A DNA stretch of 64,000 nucleotides from Caprella mutica (GCA_947561585.1 CANNZV010002326.1:76894-140893); one strand, 5' to 3'. Positions 12,301 to 24,773 are shown, counted from the first letter of the stretch. Made by a program: numbers and translations. Notes: generated by a model not told the origin, from the sequence alone.

Positions 12301-13074
12301 ATTCTATCTGGTCAGAAATAGTTGTTTCACAGATAGAAACTGTTCGCATTTCAGTGTTTTGTCCCACATTTTTTGTATGTTTTTGTATAAATAATACTAT
12401 TTAAGAACAGTTGTTTCTAAACTCTCATTTTCACGTACCTACCCTCTATCAATTCTGTCAACAAAATATATCTTTAGCTAATAAAATACAGGTATCCATT
12501 TTTCATTCGTTATGTTCAATTTTGCTACTACTCAGATGATTAGAATTGATAGTACCTAAATTAATTATTTGAAATAATAGAAATTCTAATTGAGATGAAA
12601 TAAAAAAAAACTTCTTTGAATTAATAAGTTGAGCATGAAATCTGAATGACGAAGTCTCTGTTAAAATATTCAGGCAAAGTTTTCTTTCATATAGAAAACG
12701 AGACGTGAAAGAGGAAATAATGTAGATTGTAGACTTTAGAAATATTTCCTCAGTGAGACCTATAATATGTACGCGGTTGTTTAAAGGGGATCAATCGTCT
12801 GGTGATATTTTGCAATTTTTACCGATTTTATTCTTACTTTAGTTCGCTAGAAAACAGTCTAAAGAAAACGTACAGAAAATTTCAGTTAGCTGTGGCAACT
12901 GGAAGTGGATCAGGGGTGCGAATAATAGAGAGAGAGGGGGGGGGGGTGGGATACCTGATGAGTTTTTTTTGTTTACTCCATTATCTCGGTAACTTTTTTA
13001 CTTAAATTCTACTCGCGCAAAAGTCTAAGGCTTTGTAAAAATTTATAGGAGCTAATCTGTTTAGCTCGAAATTC

Positions 13075-13223
13075 CTAAGATCGTCTAGAAGAGCTTTTTG
13101 AATTTCGATCTCAATTTTTTTTTATTTGAAGAGAAAAAAATAAGTGAAAACTAATCAAAAAATGAAACGAAATAGTAAAATATTTATATCGAAATTCAAA
13201 AAAGGGCTTCTAGACGACCTTAG
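13075..13223. repeat. Foldback hairpin, 35-bp arms
   Basis: The left arm at 13075-13109 (CTAAGATCGTCTAGAAGAGC onward) is the near-exact complement of 13188-13223 (ending GGGCTTCTAGACGACCTTAG), separated by an A-rich loop of about 75 bases. Likely a small MITE remnant. Confidence 0.75.
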
Positions 13224-13779
13224 GATATTGGTAGAGAAAAGATTAGCATTCGTTGGACAGAGTGACGTCTCTTCGGACCGTCCCATCTATTTTAATCTTC
13301 AACTGTTGAGTGTACCTAGATACACATGATTCATGAACTGTTGAGAGTGTAAGTAGTTTATCATGTATTCATGAACGGCGGTTGAGTGCACGTTCATAAA
13401 CCATGTGCTCAAAAATAGTTTGAGTCAAAACATATGATATCATGGATTACTTACAATAACAGAATACAATGTTATCTCTACTTCTATATGAAGTATACAT
13501 TTAACGATATAAAAATCTACGAAGAAAACTCTGAATACATTCTAATCGTTTTGCATTGAGGAAACTTCTAGATTGTACCGATTCGAATACATTTTACCAC
13601 CCACACAATGTATAATATTTTTACTGATTGTATCGGGACAACAATTTGCTTTGGTTTTGAACTGGAATCATCGGTACTTACATCAAAGCATTTTATCTAT
13701 TAACAGATGTTAGATAATACCTAATAAACTATCCAAATTACTTTATATTTTCAAACAACCAAGATGGTACGCAGTTGGT

Positions 13780-13920
13780 AAGTTTAGGCCTAAGTAACCT
13801 CTTTGTCTCTCTAGTCTAGTTTTACCGGCTTGCCTCAGTATTTGAGTTTCTTCCTTCGAACAAACTAGTGTGTCCGAAGTACTTCATTTCTAGTTGATAT
13901 TCTGTGTTGATAAGAAACGA
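13780..13920 (+). promoter_or_regulatory. Conserved 5' region of the left F-box gene
   Basis: About 140 bases upstream of the ATG at 13921 are strongly conserved with 40451-40600 in the right arm, more so than most intron sequence. This fits a core promoter plus 5' leader. No TATA box is evident at the expected distance. Confidence 0.5.
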
Positions 13921-14289
13921 ATGAAGATGACAGAACCAAGAAAGGTAAGTTCACGTAAATACTGCAAAAAATACTATACTGCATATAACTAAAATTTTGG
14001 TCAATTCAAATTAATCAGTACGATTTATTCTCAAGTTATATTCAATAAATGGTTATTGGTACTTAATGTCGCAGTAAAAAATCATCACATGCAATTTGTA
14101 AAGGATATGTTACAACCTTATGAATGACAGTAGTAAATATTTAATATTAGAAATACCTATATATTGATTGAAAAACTTTTCAGTCTGGTTGTTAATTTAT
14201 TAATATTACATTTTATGAGAAACAAAGAATGAATTAGTAAAAAGATTAAACAATCGTTAGAATAAAGATTGGAGAGTACAGTCGTTTCT

Positions 14290-14450
14290 AACTTTCTAGG
14301 CAGGTAGTTCAGCATGGTGTTCACTCTGACGGTGTGTTTCTGTTTCAGCTTATACCGTCCTGTAGTTTGTGTTGCTTTGATGTCCTGTACTGTTGTAGGC
14401 AGGATGCAGTCAAATAAAATATTGTCATAGTATCCTGATTGTAGGTTAAA
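14290..14450 (+). other. Unusually conserved block in F-box intron 1
   Basis: This block and its partner at about 39870-40015 in the right arm are nearly identical over more than 130 bases, while flanking intron sequence has drifted. In gene orientation it contains TTTCTGTTTCAG, an acceptor-like string, followed by a short Cys-rich open stretch. It could be an alternative exon, a regulatory element or recent gene conversion. Confidence 0.4.
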
Positions 14451-14643
14451 AAATGAAGATATGTATTTTATTTGTTATTTTGGAAAATGATTATAGTGCC
14501 TAGAAATGAGAACATTTTTTTTCATCAATGAGTTTCAAAAATTTGCTAAGACATTAACAATCCATTGCATTGAAAAATCTTCATATGTTTATTTTATCAA
14601 ATCAATGCTTTTCAATTTACTAAATCAACTAATTGCATAATAA

Positions 14644-14664
14644 AGACGGCTCAACAAGCCGTCT
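14644..14664. repeat. Perfect 8-bp stem hairpin in intron 1
   Basis: AGACGGCT and AGCCGTCT are separated by a 5-base loop (CAACA). The right arm keeps the same stem at 39635-39655 with loop GGTTG. It looks like a bacterial terminator but sits in a eukaryotic intron. Confidence 0.6.
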
Positions 14665-16343
14665 AATCAGAGACCACCGGAAAAAGATAGCTGGAAATAA
14701 TTGGGGTTCGATCAGTTCGATATGTATATTTTGACTAATAAAGCGCAGCTAATGTTTATTTGAATGGATTGCCTTGTTTATCATTCTTTATGAATTCAAT
14801 AGAGCTAGCTGCTTCTCAAATGAAAAGAATTAGTATTAAAGTAATAATAAATTAATATGAGATGAAAGGAAACTTCTTTGAATTAGGAACTTATGCATGG
14901 AAACAGAATGACGAAGTCTCTGTTAAAATATTCAGGTAAAGTTTTCATTCATTGTAGAAAACGATACGAGGGGTAACTGATGTAGACTGTAGAATAAATT
15001 ACTAAGTGAGACAAACCGTTGTACATTTCGAGAAAGATTATATATTAGGCAATATTCAATTGATATTTGATTAATAATGTTAATAGCATATGAGAAATGA
15101 GTAATTAGCATTGATATTGAATATTACTTAGTGCATATCCTAAATAGTATATTAATTAATAATTATATAACTATGTTCTTGGATGAGATAAGGCAAATAA
15201 TATAATTAGTAATGCATGCAGAGAGATAAGAAATTAAGATAAGAAAATGTTTAACCTTAGTATCCGTTAGTAGAATATAGAGGGGGGTTGAAGTTGTTGT
15301 CACATTGTCTTTGAATTCAGATTATATAGTATTATTAAATAATCCCGTAAATATAAATAATTAGCATTTGTATATGAACTATAAAAAAACGTAAATGATC
15401 ACTTATTAATGAGGCACTAAGCACAATAGGATTAGGTAGTTTAGTACTGGTACTTTATATAAGAGACCTTAAATTGACCGTGTCCGAATATCTAGAGATC
15501 ACAGAGGAAAATGAGGCAGAAAGACGCTAACATCTTGATAGGCTTAAAAGAGGGTAATTGGCAACTTGAGTGATTGATATAACATTCTACACAAGATGAC
15601 AATATCGTGTTACATTAATGTAAGAAAACTGTTGTTATTTACATTTGTGAATATTTTACTACGTTTTGAATATTATTAGAGAAATTAAATCTATACGGTT
15701 CTCAACTTTAAATTGGAACATTGTGGTGATATTTGGCAACTGTGAGGGAAAGATTTGCGTAACATCTTAAAACAAATGGCTAAGATTCGCGGGGAATGGA
15801 AAATGCGCACTTTGATGCTATAGTAAATTATAAATAATATTTTATTATATTTGAATTATATATAAGATATCAGATTCAATACAATCTGTGTGGTATAAAT
15901 ATCGCATTAATTATCAGTTATCATTATTACAATTGTCATTATTTATATATTTATTTGTATTCTCGTTAATTGTATAAATAATGTGACACAAATGCTAAAT
16001 ATGTAGATAAGTATGAAATATGTACGATAACATATAATAATGGAAAAGGATTATCACTAAACAAATAAATGATCAACATCATAAATGACATTTAATACAA
16101 TTTCAATGAATGAATTCATTTTTAAAAAATCATATATTAATTGATTTTTCTTTTTCAGAATTTTCTAATGTACAGACGAAATGATCTCGGATATTTTCGG
16201 CCACTTTGACAGAGACACACATCTGACAGAGACACACTATCCAAAGTTTCCTGTCGATTCAAAAGATTAGCCGAAATGAATGGTTGGAGGAAGCAACTGA
16301 TAATAACTGTAAGTAGTCAGTCAATTTGTTAACTTATTTTCTC

Positions 16344-16349
16344 TTCAGC
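16344..16349. repeat. Target-site duplication TTCAGC, left
   Basis: Six bases directly before the left end of the Polinton-derived element. The partner is at 25592-25597. Six-base duplications are characteristic of Polinton/Maverick integration. Confidence 0.85.
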
Positions 16350-17165
16350 AGTAGTAGGGAAGAGGTGCATTGGTGGCTGAATGCCCCCCGAGGGGTTATT
16401 ATGCCCCCTTAGGCTATGAATATATAACAGAGTCATGCATAGGGTGTTTAATATTGGTCTTAGGCGATAAAAATGGTTACAAGCCGTGAAAAAAGGTGTG
16501 TATCTGTAGGTAACCGCAAAAATATCTACCTGAAAAAGAAGGTTCACTTTGAACAATGGATAAGTGAAACACCCCCCGTGTGGCTAGTTAAATTTTTAGG
16601 TTAAATAAGTAGCAGGTGCAGTCGATTCTGTGTGATAACATTCGTAGATGTATTGTTTGAAAACATGTACCTGAAAAAAGGTTGTCGTTTATTTGAAAAA
16701 AAGGTTTAAAAAGATTGGGAAGATAGTTAAACCTGATTAGAATAGCAGGTGTGTGACCGCACATACTTTTGAGGAAAATCAAACAGTCATTTATTAGATA
16801 TACTTACTTTGCAGATGATCCAGTAGATGTGAATATGATACTGCATAGTAATTAATAAAGTTATAGCTATCAAAACTATCGACCTGTTAATTAACAGATT
16901 GATGGTTTTGACAATTATTATTTATTTGTTCTCCAGTGCCTTGCCATCAAACGAGAAGCATTTCCCACCAATTTCAGAGTGATGATGCATTAGTGAAGCG
17001 AAGCTTGATGCTGCAAGAGTGATGATGTGATGACTGATGTTGCAAGGTAAGATGATGATGATGATGATGCTTGTAGATATTATAAAATAACACACTCTTT
17101 TAACCTTGCCCATTTGATTAATTAGCAAATGATTGCAGGGTTAAAAGAGCAAGTGTTTTTTTATT
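16350..17165 (+). repeat. Left terminal inverted repeat of the Polinton-derived element
   Basis: Matches 24774-25591 in reverse complement, ending internally at GAGCAAGTGTTTTTTTATTG. Its inner part contains a run of GATGAT triplets. Short open frames at 16329-17128 are not conserved as proteins between the two repeats. Confidence 0.9.
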
Positions 17166-17299
17166 GCTTTCTCTCACAGATGGTTAACTTAATCCTAGAC
17201 CGTAATATTAAATTTGTGACATTCTTTACATATTCTTATTTTAAAAAGCTTATTTCTAAATTACATATAATGATAATATAACAAAATATTATTTATATT

Positions 17300-18285
17300 T
17301 CACTCATCCTTCTTACTCCTTTTACTCATCCAAGCAACTATTTCCTCGATGTCACATTCTTGACACCTCTGAATCGCTTGATTTCTTAAACACTCTTCCA
17401 TCAATTCCGCTCTTGTTCTCTCAAGAGATGTTACAGAATTGCTTCCTCCTGCAACTGGTGTTCTACTCCCGCCCACATCATTCCGTAATGTTTCTATTCT
17501 CGCAGGTACATTAGAATCAGTTCTAGATATCGCTGTATTTGATTCTCTCAATGGTACATTAATATCATTCCCATTATGTTCATGTAATGGGGGTTCACCT
17601 TCCAAATCTAGAACCGGAATGTTATTTCGATGGTTCGTTCCACATACGGCTCTTTTACGTTTCATTCGTGGAGGGACAACGGCAGTTTTAAGAGCTTTAT
17701 TAGAAGGTGTCTCAGGTGTTTTTTTCTTGGGGTTTAATCTCTTTGGAATTGGGCTGTTTGTAGTTACAGGGGTGTCTATTAAGTTGCTAATTCTGCTGTT
17801 TCTAGGGCATGAAGAAAATATACCCGAGGATGTGGAGGGCCTCTCATTCATGAATGAGAGGACAATGATGATGTATTTGTCAGTCTTGATGTGTTATTGT
17901 TTCTAACACTTACTGTATTCATGCTTGATGTCGGTGTTGATGTTGAAGAATTACACTCCGTAACACTCGCATTGGCTATGTTTGAGGAAGATGGTGTTGA
18001 AGAAATGGGGTGAGTAGCACGCAAATTCCCGATGTTTGATGTCGAAGAATTACGACCTGTATCACATCCTGATGATGGTCCTGAAAATAATAATAATTAA
18101 AACACTAGTATTAATAAAAAATCTAAAAAAATTTTTTTTAATTATATCAAATCAAATTGTTATTACTCACCAGAACTCATTTGGCTAAGCAACCCAAAAT
18201 CAAGAGGTATACCACCCCTTTCCAGCTCTTCCCTCAAGGTTGCTCGAGGTAGTAGCGAAACCCTATGTGCTTCTTCCTCAGTCAT
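17300..18285 (-). CDS. Unknown gene of the Polinton-derived element, with apparent frameshift
   Basis: Exon A is 18285-18171 (starts MTEEEAHRVSLLPRATLREE) with donor GTGAGT in phase 1. Exon B begins at 18080 after TTTTCAG. Exon B is Ser/Thr/Asn-rich and hits a stop at about 17850. The following frame, 17851-17300, opens MNERPSTSSGIFSS and ends with a more conserved-looking helix (TRAELMEECL, CQECDIEEIVAWMSKRSKK). A one-base shift or a missed small intron would join the two. The product would be low-complexity and basic with an acidic, Cys-containing tail. I recognise no family. The stop is only about 135 bases from the terminal repeat. Confidence 0.5.
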
Positions 18286-18492
18286 GTGTATAAAGTGTAA
18301 ATGAACCTGGTTGAATGTAACTTTACTTCAGTGCTGCAGCTACCCCTACAGAAGAAGATTCTGAATAGCATCCACGTCTCGCATCTCTCGAAAACCACAT
18401 ATTACTCACCGACTCAACTTAACAGGGTCTTATCTTACAAAAAAACGTACAGGTACACATTTCCCCCAGAATAATGTCTTCCTCTGTCATTA

Positions 18493-20901
18493 CTATTTTT
18501 CTTTGCCAGATTTTTTGTATTCGGACAAAAGCTTAAAGTAATCGTCTGCAATACAGTCAATTATCCTACTGGCATCACCGGTTGTTTCGAGTTCCGATGC
18601 AACAACACTATCATCACCTGAATCTACTATAATATAACCAAAAGAACAAAGAGAGTGTTCATGCAATGTTTTATCATTGCTGGATTTCTTTAATATAGCC
18701 TCACAATCTAAAATTGCTATATATTTATTCTTTTCAAGAGCACCAAATGATTTAAACTTGTATTTTTCATCGCATTCGGGTAATTTTATGTCTTGCAAGT
18801 ATTGAAATTTTCTACATTGAAGCTCATGCTGGTCGAAATCAGTCTTAACCAAATTTAAACAAAATGAACAGTATTTATTTGTGAGTTGAACTTTATTCCT
18901 TTTTCTAGCTAAATGAATAAATTTTTGGATGTCAGTAATCAAAACTACGTGATCATCAAAAGTGCAAAGATATATAGTATCCAGCCTTTGATCGTTTGTA
19001 CTTTTACGTATACATTAATCGAATATTTACCGTTTTCTTGCTTGAGATGATATAACATTATATTATGCTTGACTGCTTTTTCAATTTTATCAAAATCTTC
19101 AATTGTAGCAGGTTCATTGCTTTTAACAGGAAATGTAAAATATTTTTCTATTTTTTTTCATAGTTATTTTTTTTTCATAGTGTCTCTTATCTGTGCGATG
19201 GTGACCTGTTGAGGGTAATGTTCCATCTTTCAACATAAAATATGCTATGATACTAAGCTGCACACAATTAAAATCAGTATTAATGTTTAATAATGAACGA
19301 GAACCTGGTAACTTTTCAGGTGTTTCCACATATTTCCCGTAACGTTTGAGCTCTCTATCTGTAGTAAATACTGTAATATTTGCATTTTTAATTCGTTTAA
19401 GACCCCAACCACTGCCTACTATAATAGAATTCTCGATATTATTCTTTTAATTAAATATCCACTGTTCAATCATATTTGTGTATGTATCTATTTTTAAATC
19501 ACATTTTGGGATCATGGGATGTAAGAATGATGTTCACACAGATCAGTTTCACCTGTCTCCAACATTCGCTCTAAATCTGATGAAAAGGTAATTTGAATTC
19601 TGGTATGGAAATTCTCAATAACTCCTGCCTCGGTGAGTAGTGCAGATATGTTTTCTGTCAGGTACGCACCCAAATTTTCAGGTAATTGAAAGGAAGGATT
19701 GAATGTGATTGTCGACCTAAAAACTCTTTTCTCAAATGACGAGATGGTCTTTGTTAAAGTGTGTGTGTGAATATGTATCTGAGGTATATCTATAGAGGGG
19801 TGCTCATCATTATTATCACCACCCCCTTGTAGAGGTGGTACTACCATATATTGTAAAATCTCACCCCATAGTCTATCAAATGATGAAGGAATTTCCTGTG
19901 ACGTTGGTAATACTTCTTCATCGTTTAAGTCACAACCATCATCATGTTGTAATGGGGTTTCATCCCTATTTTGATCACTTTCTCCCTCTCGATGTTCAAA
20001 TGCAGGATGGGACATCTGTGTAGGTGGATGTATTTCTTTAGTACCATCCAAACATCCAGCATTTTGTATTGATACCCTCCGTGGTGTGTGTGTGGATATC
20101 TCTTTAGGTTGATGATCTATGGAAAGTTAATGTTGTAAATCAAATATAAAAAAAATATAAAAAATATATTGTAATTATTAAAAACAACTATAAACATAGT
20201 AATGTAATTACCTCTAAGTGTATCATGTTGATACGGTTGATGTACACAGCCAGTCGTTCCTTCACATTCCACGGATTCTAAAAGCTGTCTTGCAATAATG
20301 TTGGTTTCCTCAGGTGATTGATTATCTGTGATAAATTGATGATTGAAATTAAAAATGTGATGTCTCTTCACAATATTTTTATATGACATTGTATAATCAT
20401 AGTCACATAATTACCTGTATTTACAAGCGAATGAACAGGAGCAAATATAAAATCCCTTAAATCATCAATGATTTCATCTCGATTATGATCTACAGTCGTC
20501 ACTGTCGATAATTTATCCCTCAGATTAGTAGTGATTACATTCATTTCTTCAAGTGATGACTGATCTATGTTTATGAAATTAAATATCATATTATACAGGT
20601 AATAATAAATAACCATATTTTTTTCACATTCTAAAGCTTATTCCGTAAAATAAGTATACACACCAATCACAGGTTCTAACAGTTCATCCATGTTTTGACT
20701 TGTTATGTACACAGGAGAATGCTCATTGGCAGTGATTTTACGTCTTTTTCGTGGGTTATACCGCTCTTCATTTTTACATGATGAACATAATACTCTATTT
20801 TGATCTGAAATTACAATTAATTTTTATGATATATATATTATATATAAATTTTTCAACTACATATTGCACGCACACACATGAATAATATACACACCTGCCA
20901 T
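18493..20901 (-). pseudogene. Protein-primed DNA polymerase B N-terminal region (Polinton type), truncated and frameshifted
   Basis: Exons run 20901-20895, 20804-20664, 20564-20415, 20325-20212 and 20116-19512, with every intron in phase 1. Together they give an open frame of 338 codons ending at 19512. The last part (from about 19700) resembles the N-terminal region preceding Polinton polymerases. Homology then continues through a frameshift and a TAA: 19500-19130 has GSGWGLKRI and SRSLLNINTDFN, 19125-18965 has FPVK-like and SINVYV strings, and 18942-18493 has a zinc-finger-like C-x2-C...H...C followed by FKSFGALEKNKYIAILDCEA, where D-x-E matches the exonuclease I motif. It stops at 18493. 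The rest of the exonuclease domain and the whole polymerase palm (SLYPS, DTD) are absent. It was presumably a replication protein and is now non-functional for synthesis. Confidence 0.7.
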
Positions 20902-20999
20902 GATTGCCGAATCTCTGGTGAGATGAAACTAAGTGTGTGATACAAGATGACTGTTGTATATAGGTTTGAGACACGCCTATTCATTGGCGAGGGGTGAGG

Positions 21000-22975
21000 G
21001 GTATCCGGTAAATTCATCGCCGTAAATTCATCGCATGGTAAATTCATCGCATGGTAAATTCATCGCGTGGTAAATTCATCGCATAGTAAATTCATCGCGA
21101 GGTAAATTCATCGCATGGTACATTATAAAATTAAATAGATAAACTTAAATATACTTTTTGCAAATTATCGCGCCGACCTTACTTTATTTTTCGCTGGATT
21201 AGGGTAACTTGATTGTACGAATCTGTGATGTTAGTTTATTTAAAATGATTGGATTTTAGTAAAAGAATGTTATATAATTTTTCCATGTATATCATTCAAT
21301 TAATATTTAATTTATAATATATTTATTATGTGAGTATACTTGCATTAATTTATTATTTTATAGTTATGCATATTTTTCTTTAATTCAAATTTATAATATT
21401 TCTCAAATTACGTATTTGGGTTACTTGGGTATAGTTTGAACAACAACATAACTGCAAATGCTACACCTCTTTGAAAATATGATCACCAAAGCATAACTGC
21501 TTATTGCCTCAGTAAATGGGAACCCGGTTTTTTAATTATTTAAGAGTTATTGAAAACAATTTATCTTTTTAAAAGTAATTTAGATATATTTTTTGTGAAG
21601 TTGTAACGATATAATTTAATCTTAATATCAACGGTTTGCTTTAGCAACATATCCATATATTATTTTATTGAACGACAATTGGGCACAACACAATTGGGTC
21701 CAGGACAATTATTAGGCACCACGACAATTGGACCCCGGACAATTGAGCCCACGACAATTGGGGCCTAAGGACCAATATATTATTTACCTACAGTATCTAC
21801 AGTATCAACTTAGTTAAAGACAATTGCTACCGTAATAACTAGGGATGTGATAATATTCGTTTGGTATAAAAATGTAGTCTTGAGCATAATTAAAATATAG
21901 AATATTCCTAATATGAAAAAAATATTCTTGTTATGAAACATATATATCTTTCAATAAAACATATTCATATCCTAGTTACAGTACCTCTATAGTGAACTCC
22001 TGTATAATGGTTTTATTCTTTTAAATTACTATAATTTTCTGTTCTGAGATAGGTCATGTAAGCAACATATTTCCTAGTTACAGTACCTCTATAGTGAACT
22101 CCTGTATAGTAAATGAGTTAGGATGTAGCCAATAGAAAAAAAGAATGTAGCTATTAAGATGAAGAGAGAATAGAAAATAAGAATGCGGATATTTAAAGAA
22201 GGCAGTGGTCCACCAAGACCTGCTGAAATTATTGGAACATACACGTCAAATTAAAGTTAATGTGAATTTGTTGAAACCTGTTCACTGTTCAGTGCTCAAT
22301 ATAGAAGAGTTTCATAAATTAGTATTACAAAAGGTATTTTCACAATCTCATTTTATCCCTACAACTCTTCAATTTTTCTTAGTTCAATGTAACGAAAATC
22401 TTTAAAATTCACATGACATGATTCAAGTTAATAAAAATTATTTAAATACTTCAAAGATTTTCATTACACCGAAACATGAGATTAGTATGCAAATGTGATT
22501 TAAAGGCTTGTTAATATACTCCTTACCAAGTATATCAAACGAATTTAAAAATATAAAACATATTTCAAAGATAATATTGTCACTACCCTAATAATAACAA
22601 AGTAACACTTCTTTATTGTGTCTTCTGCCCAATTTTTTCTGGGTTCAATTGTATTGGAGCCCAATTGTCGTGAGCACAATTGTCCTTGTGACCAATTTTC
22701 CTGGGGCTCAATTATCCTGGGCCCAATTATCGGTGCACCATATTGTTTGTAACGTTTCAATGTCTTTATAAAAAAACCATCTTTTACTTACCTCTCTATT
22801 ATTTGTATTATCTACATTCTTTTTATATGTCATCGATGATTTATTATGCGATGAATTTACCTGCGATGAAATTACCATGCAATGAATTTACCATGCGATG
22901 AATTTACTATGCGATGAATTTACCGCGATGAATTCACTGCGATGAATTTACCCGCGATGAATTTAAACTGATCAA
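21000..22975. mobile_element. Tandem-word TIR element A (word AATTCATCGCATGGTA)
   Basis: The left end (about 21003-21122) is a run of TAAATTCATCGC words. The right end (about 22845-22965) is the same word inverted (GCGATGAATTTA). Flanks are GGGTGAGG at 20992-20999 and 22976-22983, a perfect 8-bp target duplication. The outermost bases, GGTATCCGG, resemble the ends of the other word elements. The interior has no transposase that I can recognise and contains element B. Confidence 0.8.
21665..22739. mobile_element. Tandem-word TIR element B (word ACAATTGGGC), nested in A
   Basis: The left words (21674-21767) have GACAATTGGGC in variants. The right words (about 22627-22735) have GCCCAATTGTC inverted. 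Flanks are ATATTATT (21657-21664) and ATATTGTT (22740-22747), a 7/8 match. The right terminus, read inward, is GGTGCACCGATAATTGGG, close to the end of the element at 48 kb. Inside are a MITE with CTAGGGATGTG ends (about 21840-21976) and a 37-bp direct repeat (21972-22008 and 22073-22109). Confidence 0.7.
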
Positions 22976-23055
22976 GGGTGAGGTGTATGGGCTGTTACCA
23001 CATGTTGTTACACCCACCCCCAACATCGCCCATCCCTCAACCTTAATCACCTTTG

Positions 23056-24033
23056 CAGAGATGGGCGGGATTGTACTTCCCAACTACCAAGTAAAAGTAC
23101 TAAGTAACAAGTAAGTATTTCAAGTACTACTTGAAGTACTTTGAATAATTACTTAGAAGTACTTTTTACAAGTACTTGTTACTTCCCAAGTAAAAAGTAC
23201 CTTATAAAGTACATTTTTTCCTTTATAATAAAACGACAGTCAAACTTACGACGATGTCGCTACAGTTGCTAGATGTTGCCAATTAGATTCAAGAGATTCT
23301 AATAGATTTATTCTATAACCTCTGTAAAATTGAATCTTTTTCCCATCTAGAAATGTATTTACAGCACCGTACACACTTACAAACGAAATAAAAACTTTTG
23401 GATTTAAGTGTTGTCATACAATAAAACCTAGAGTTCGAAGAGCCAGAAGAGGTCCAACATGTTGGAAAATTATTTGTCCAAACAGTAGAATCGAAACTAA
23501 GACATTGTATAATTTTATGTGAAGATGATTCTTTATATATTCTGAATTACGAATATATTGACCAATTGAATACAATACCTATAATTATTTTATGATACCT
23601 AGATATCGCAAACAATATTTGCCAAACACTTATATTGAAAAGAGTCACTGATGATGTACTATCAGAGAAAAGAGACGCTGTGATGATGTACTATCAGAGA
23701 AAAGAGTCACTGTGATGATGTACTATCAGAGAAAAGAGTCACTGTGATGATGTACTATCAGAGAAAAGAGACGCTGTGATGATGTACTATCAGAGAAAAG
23801 AGTCACTGTGATGATGTACTATCAGAGTTAACAGTATAAATTATTATTTTTTATTTTTTAAATTGTATAGTAAGTGTCCTTTGTACTTCTAAGTACTTTA
23901 AAAAGTACTTGGTACTTGTAACTTGAAAGTACTTTTTGATTTGAGTACTTGGGCAACTACTTCAAGTACATTAATTTACGAGTACTTGTACTTAGTACTT
24001 AAGTACTTTCGATGAACTTTTCGCCCATCTCTG
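23056..24033. mobile_element. hAT-superfamily MITE with AAGTACTT arrays
   Basis: Ends are CAGAGATGGGCGG and CGCCCATCTCTG. Flanks are a perfect 8-bp duplication, CACCTTTG, at 23048-23055 and 24034-24041. Both subterminal regions are dense in AAGTACTT palindromes (AAGTACTTGTACTTAGTACT), a known style of hAT termini. The centre holds a 32-bp tandem array (about 23645-23828) containing GATGATGTACTATCAGAG. I see no transposase. Confidence 0.9.
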
Positions 24034-24101
24034 CACCTTTGTAACCACAGGTTCAGTGAACATCAGTCAGTTAGTTTACTGTTGCAATCAGCTTGATCAA
24101 T

Positions 24102-24630
24102 ATGAATAACACAGAGCTCTTTAACATTGGTGATTTTGAAATTACATATGAAAGCTCATTTGATAGGATAAAATTTAAATATTTCGATAAATGGATTCCT
24201 TTTTAGTGTACATAGCTTTTTGATTTTCTTGCAAACACTCTCATTCAGATTTCTTGAGATAAATGATAAGTTATCAATTACCATGAGACAATTTCCTTCA
24301 TCAATTGACCTATTTCGCGTTCAAGGAAATTATGTTATATTTTTTAATTCTGGAACCCATCCTTCACGTCTAGTCATTACTGCATGTGCTGCAAGGCTGC
24401 TAACTTCTCCTTCGTTATTGCAAAAAGTGATTGATTTGCAAAAAGGGAAATCTTTTCATCTCGACAGCGAATATCAGAAGACACCCGAAAGAAGTTATTT
24501 TTTAATATTTAAACAGATACAGATAACTACTTCATATATTTACAATAATTTACACGTAAAAGATAGTTTTTATAGTATAACATTAAGAATATATTTGAAA
24601 AAAACTGTATTACCTCTATATGTAATGTAG
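24102..24630 (+). CDS. Hypothetical frames at the right side of the Polinton-derived element
   Basis: An ATG at 24102 opens MNNTELFNIGDFEITYESS and stops after 34 codons. A second frame without its own ATG runs 24220-24630 and includes RQFPSSIDLFRVQGNYVIFF. The two could be exons or a gene split by a frameshift. Composition is ordinary rather than low-complexity, and it is the only plus-strand candidate in the element. I recognise no family, so it may be a decayed Polinton gene. Confidence 0.35.
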
Positions 24631-24773
24631 AAATACCATGTAATTTAAATAAAATGTATTATCACTATATGTGCTTCATTATATGCATTGTAGAAATAAT
24701 ATGTATTTTAAAATGTATTATCATTACATGTAATTTAGAAATAAGCTTTTTAAAAAAAGAAATAATATAAATA

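Noticed and set aside
16329..16782. Minus-strand frames in the Polinton terminal repeat
   Set aside because: The matching frame in the other repeat is interrupted differently; no protein family resemblance.
22205..22405. 66-codon plus-strand frame inside word element B
   Set aside because: No recognisable motif, no splice context; composition typical of chance frames.
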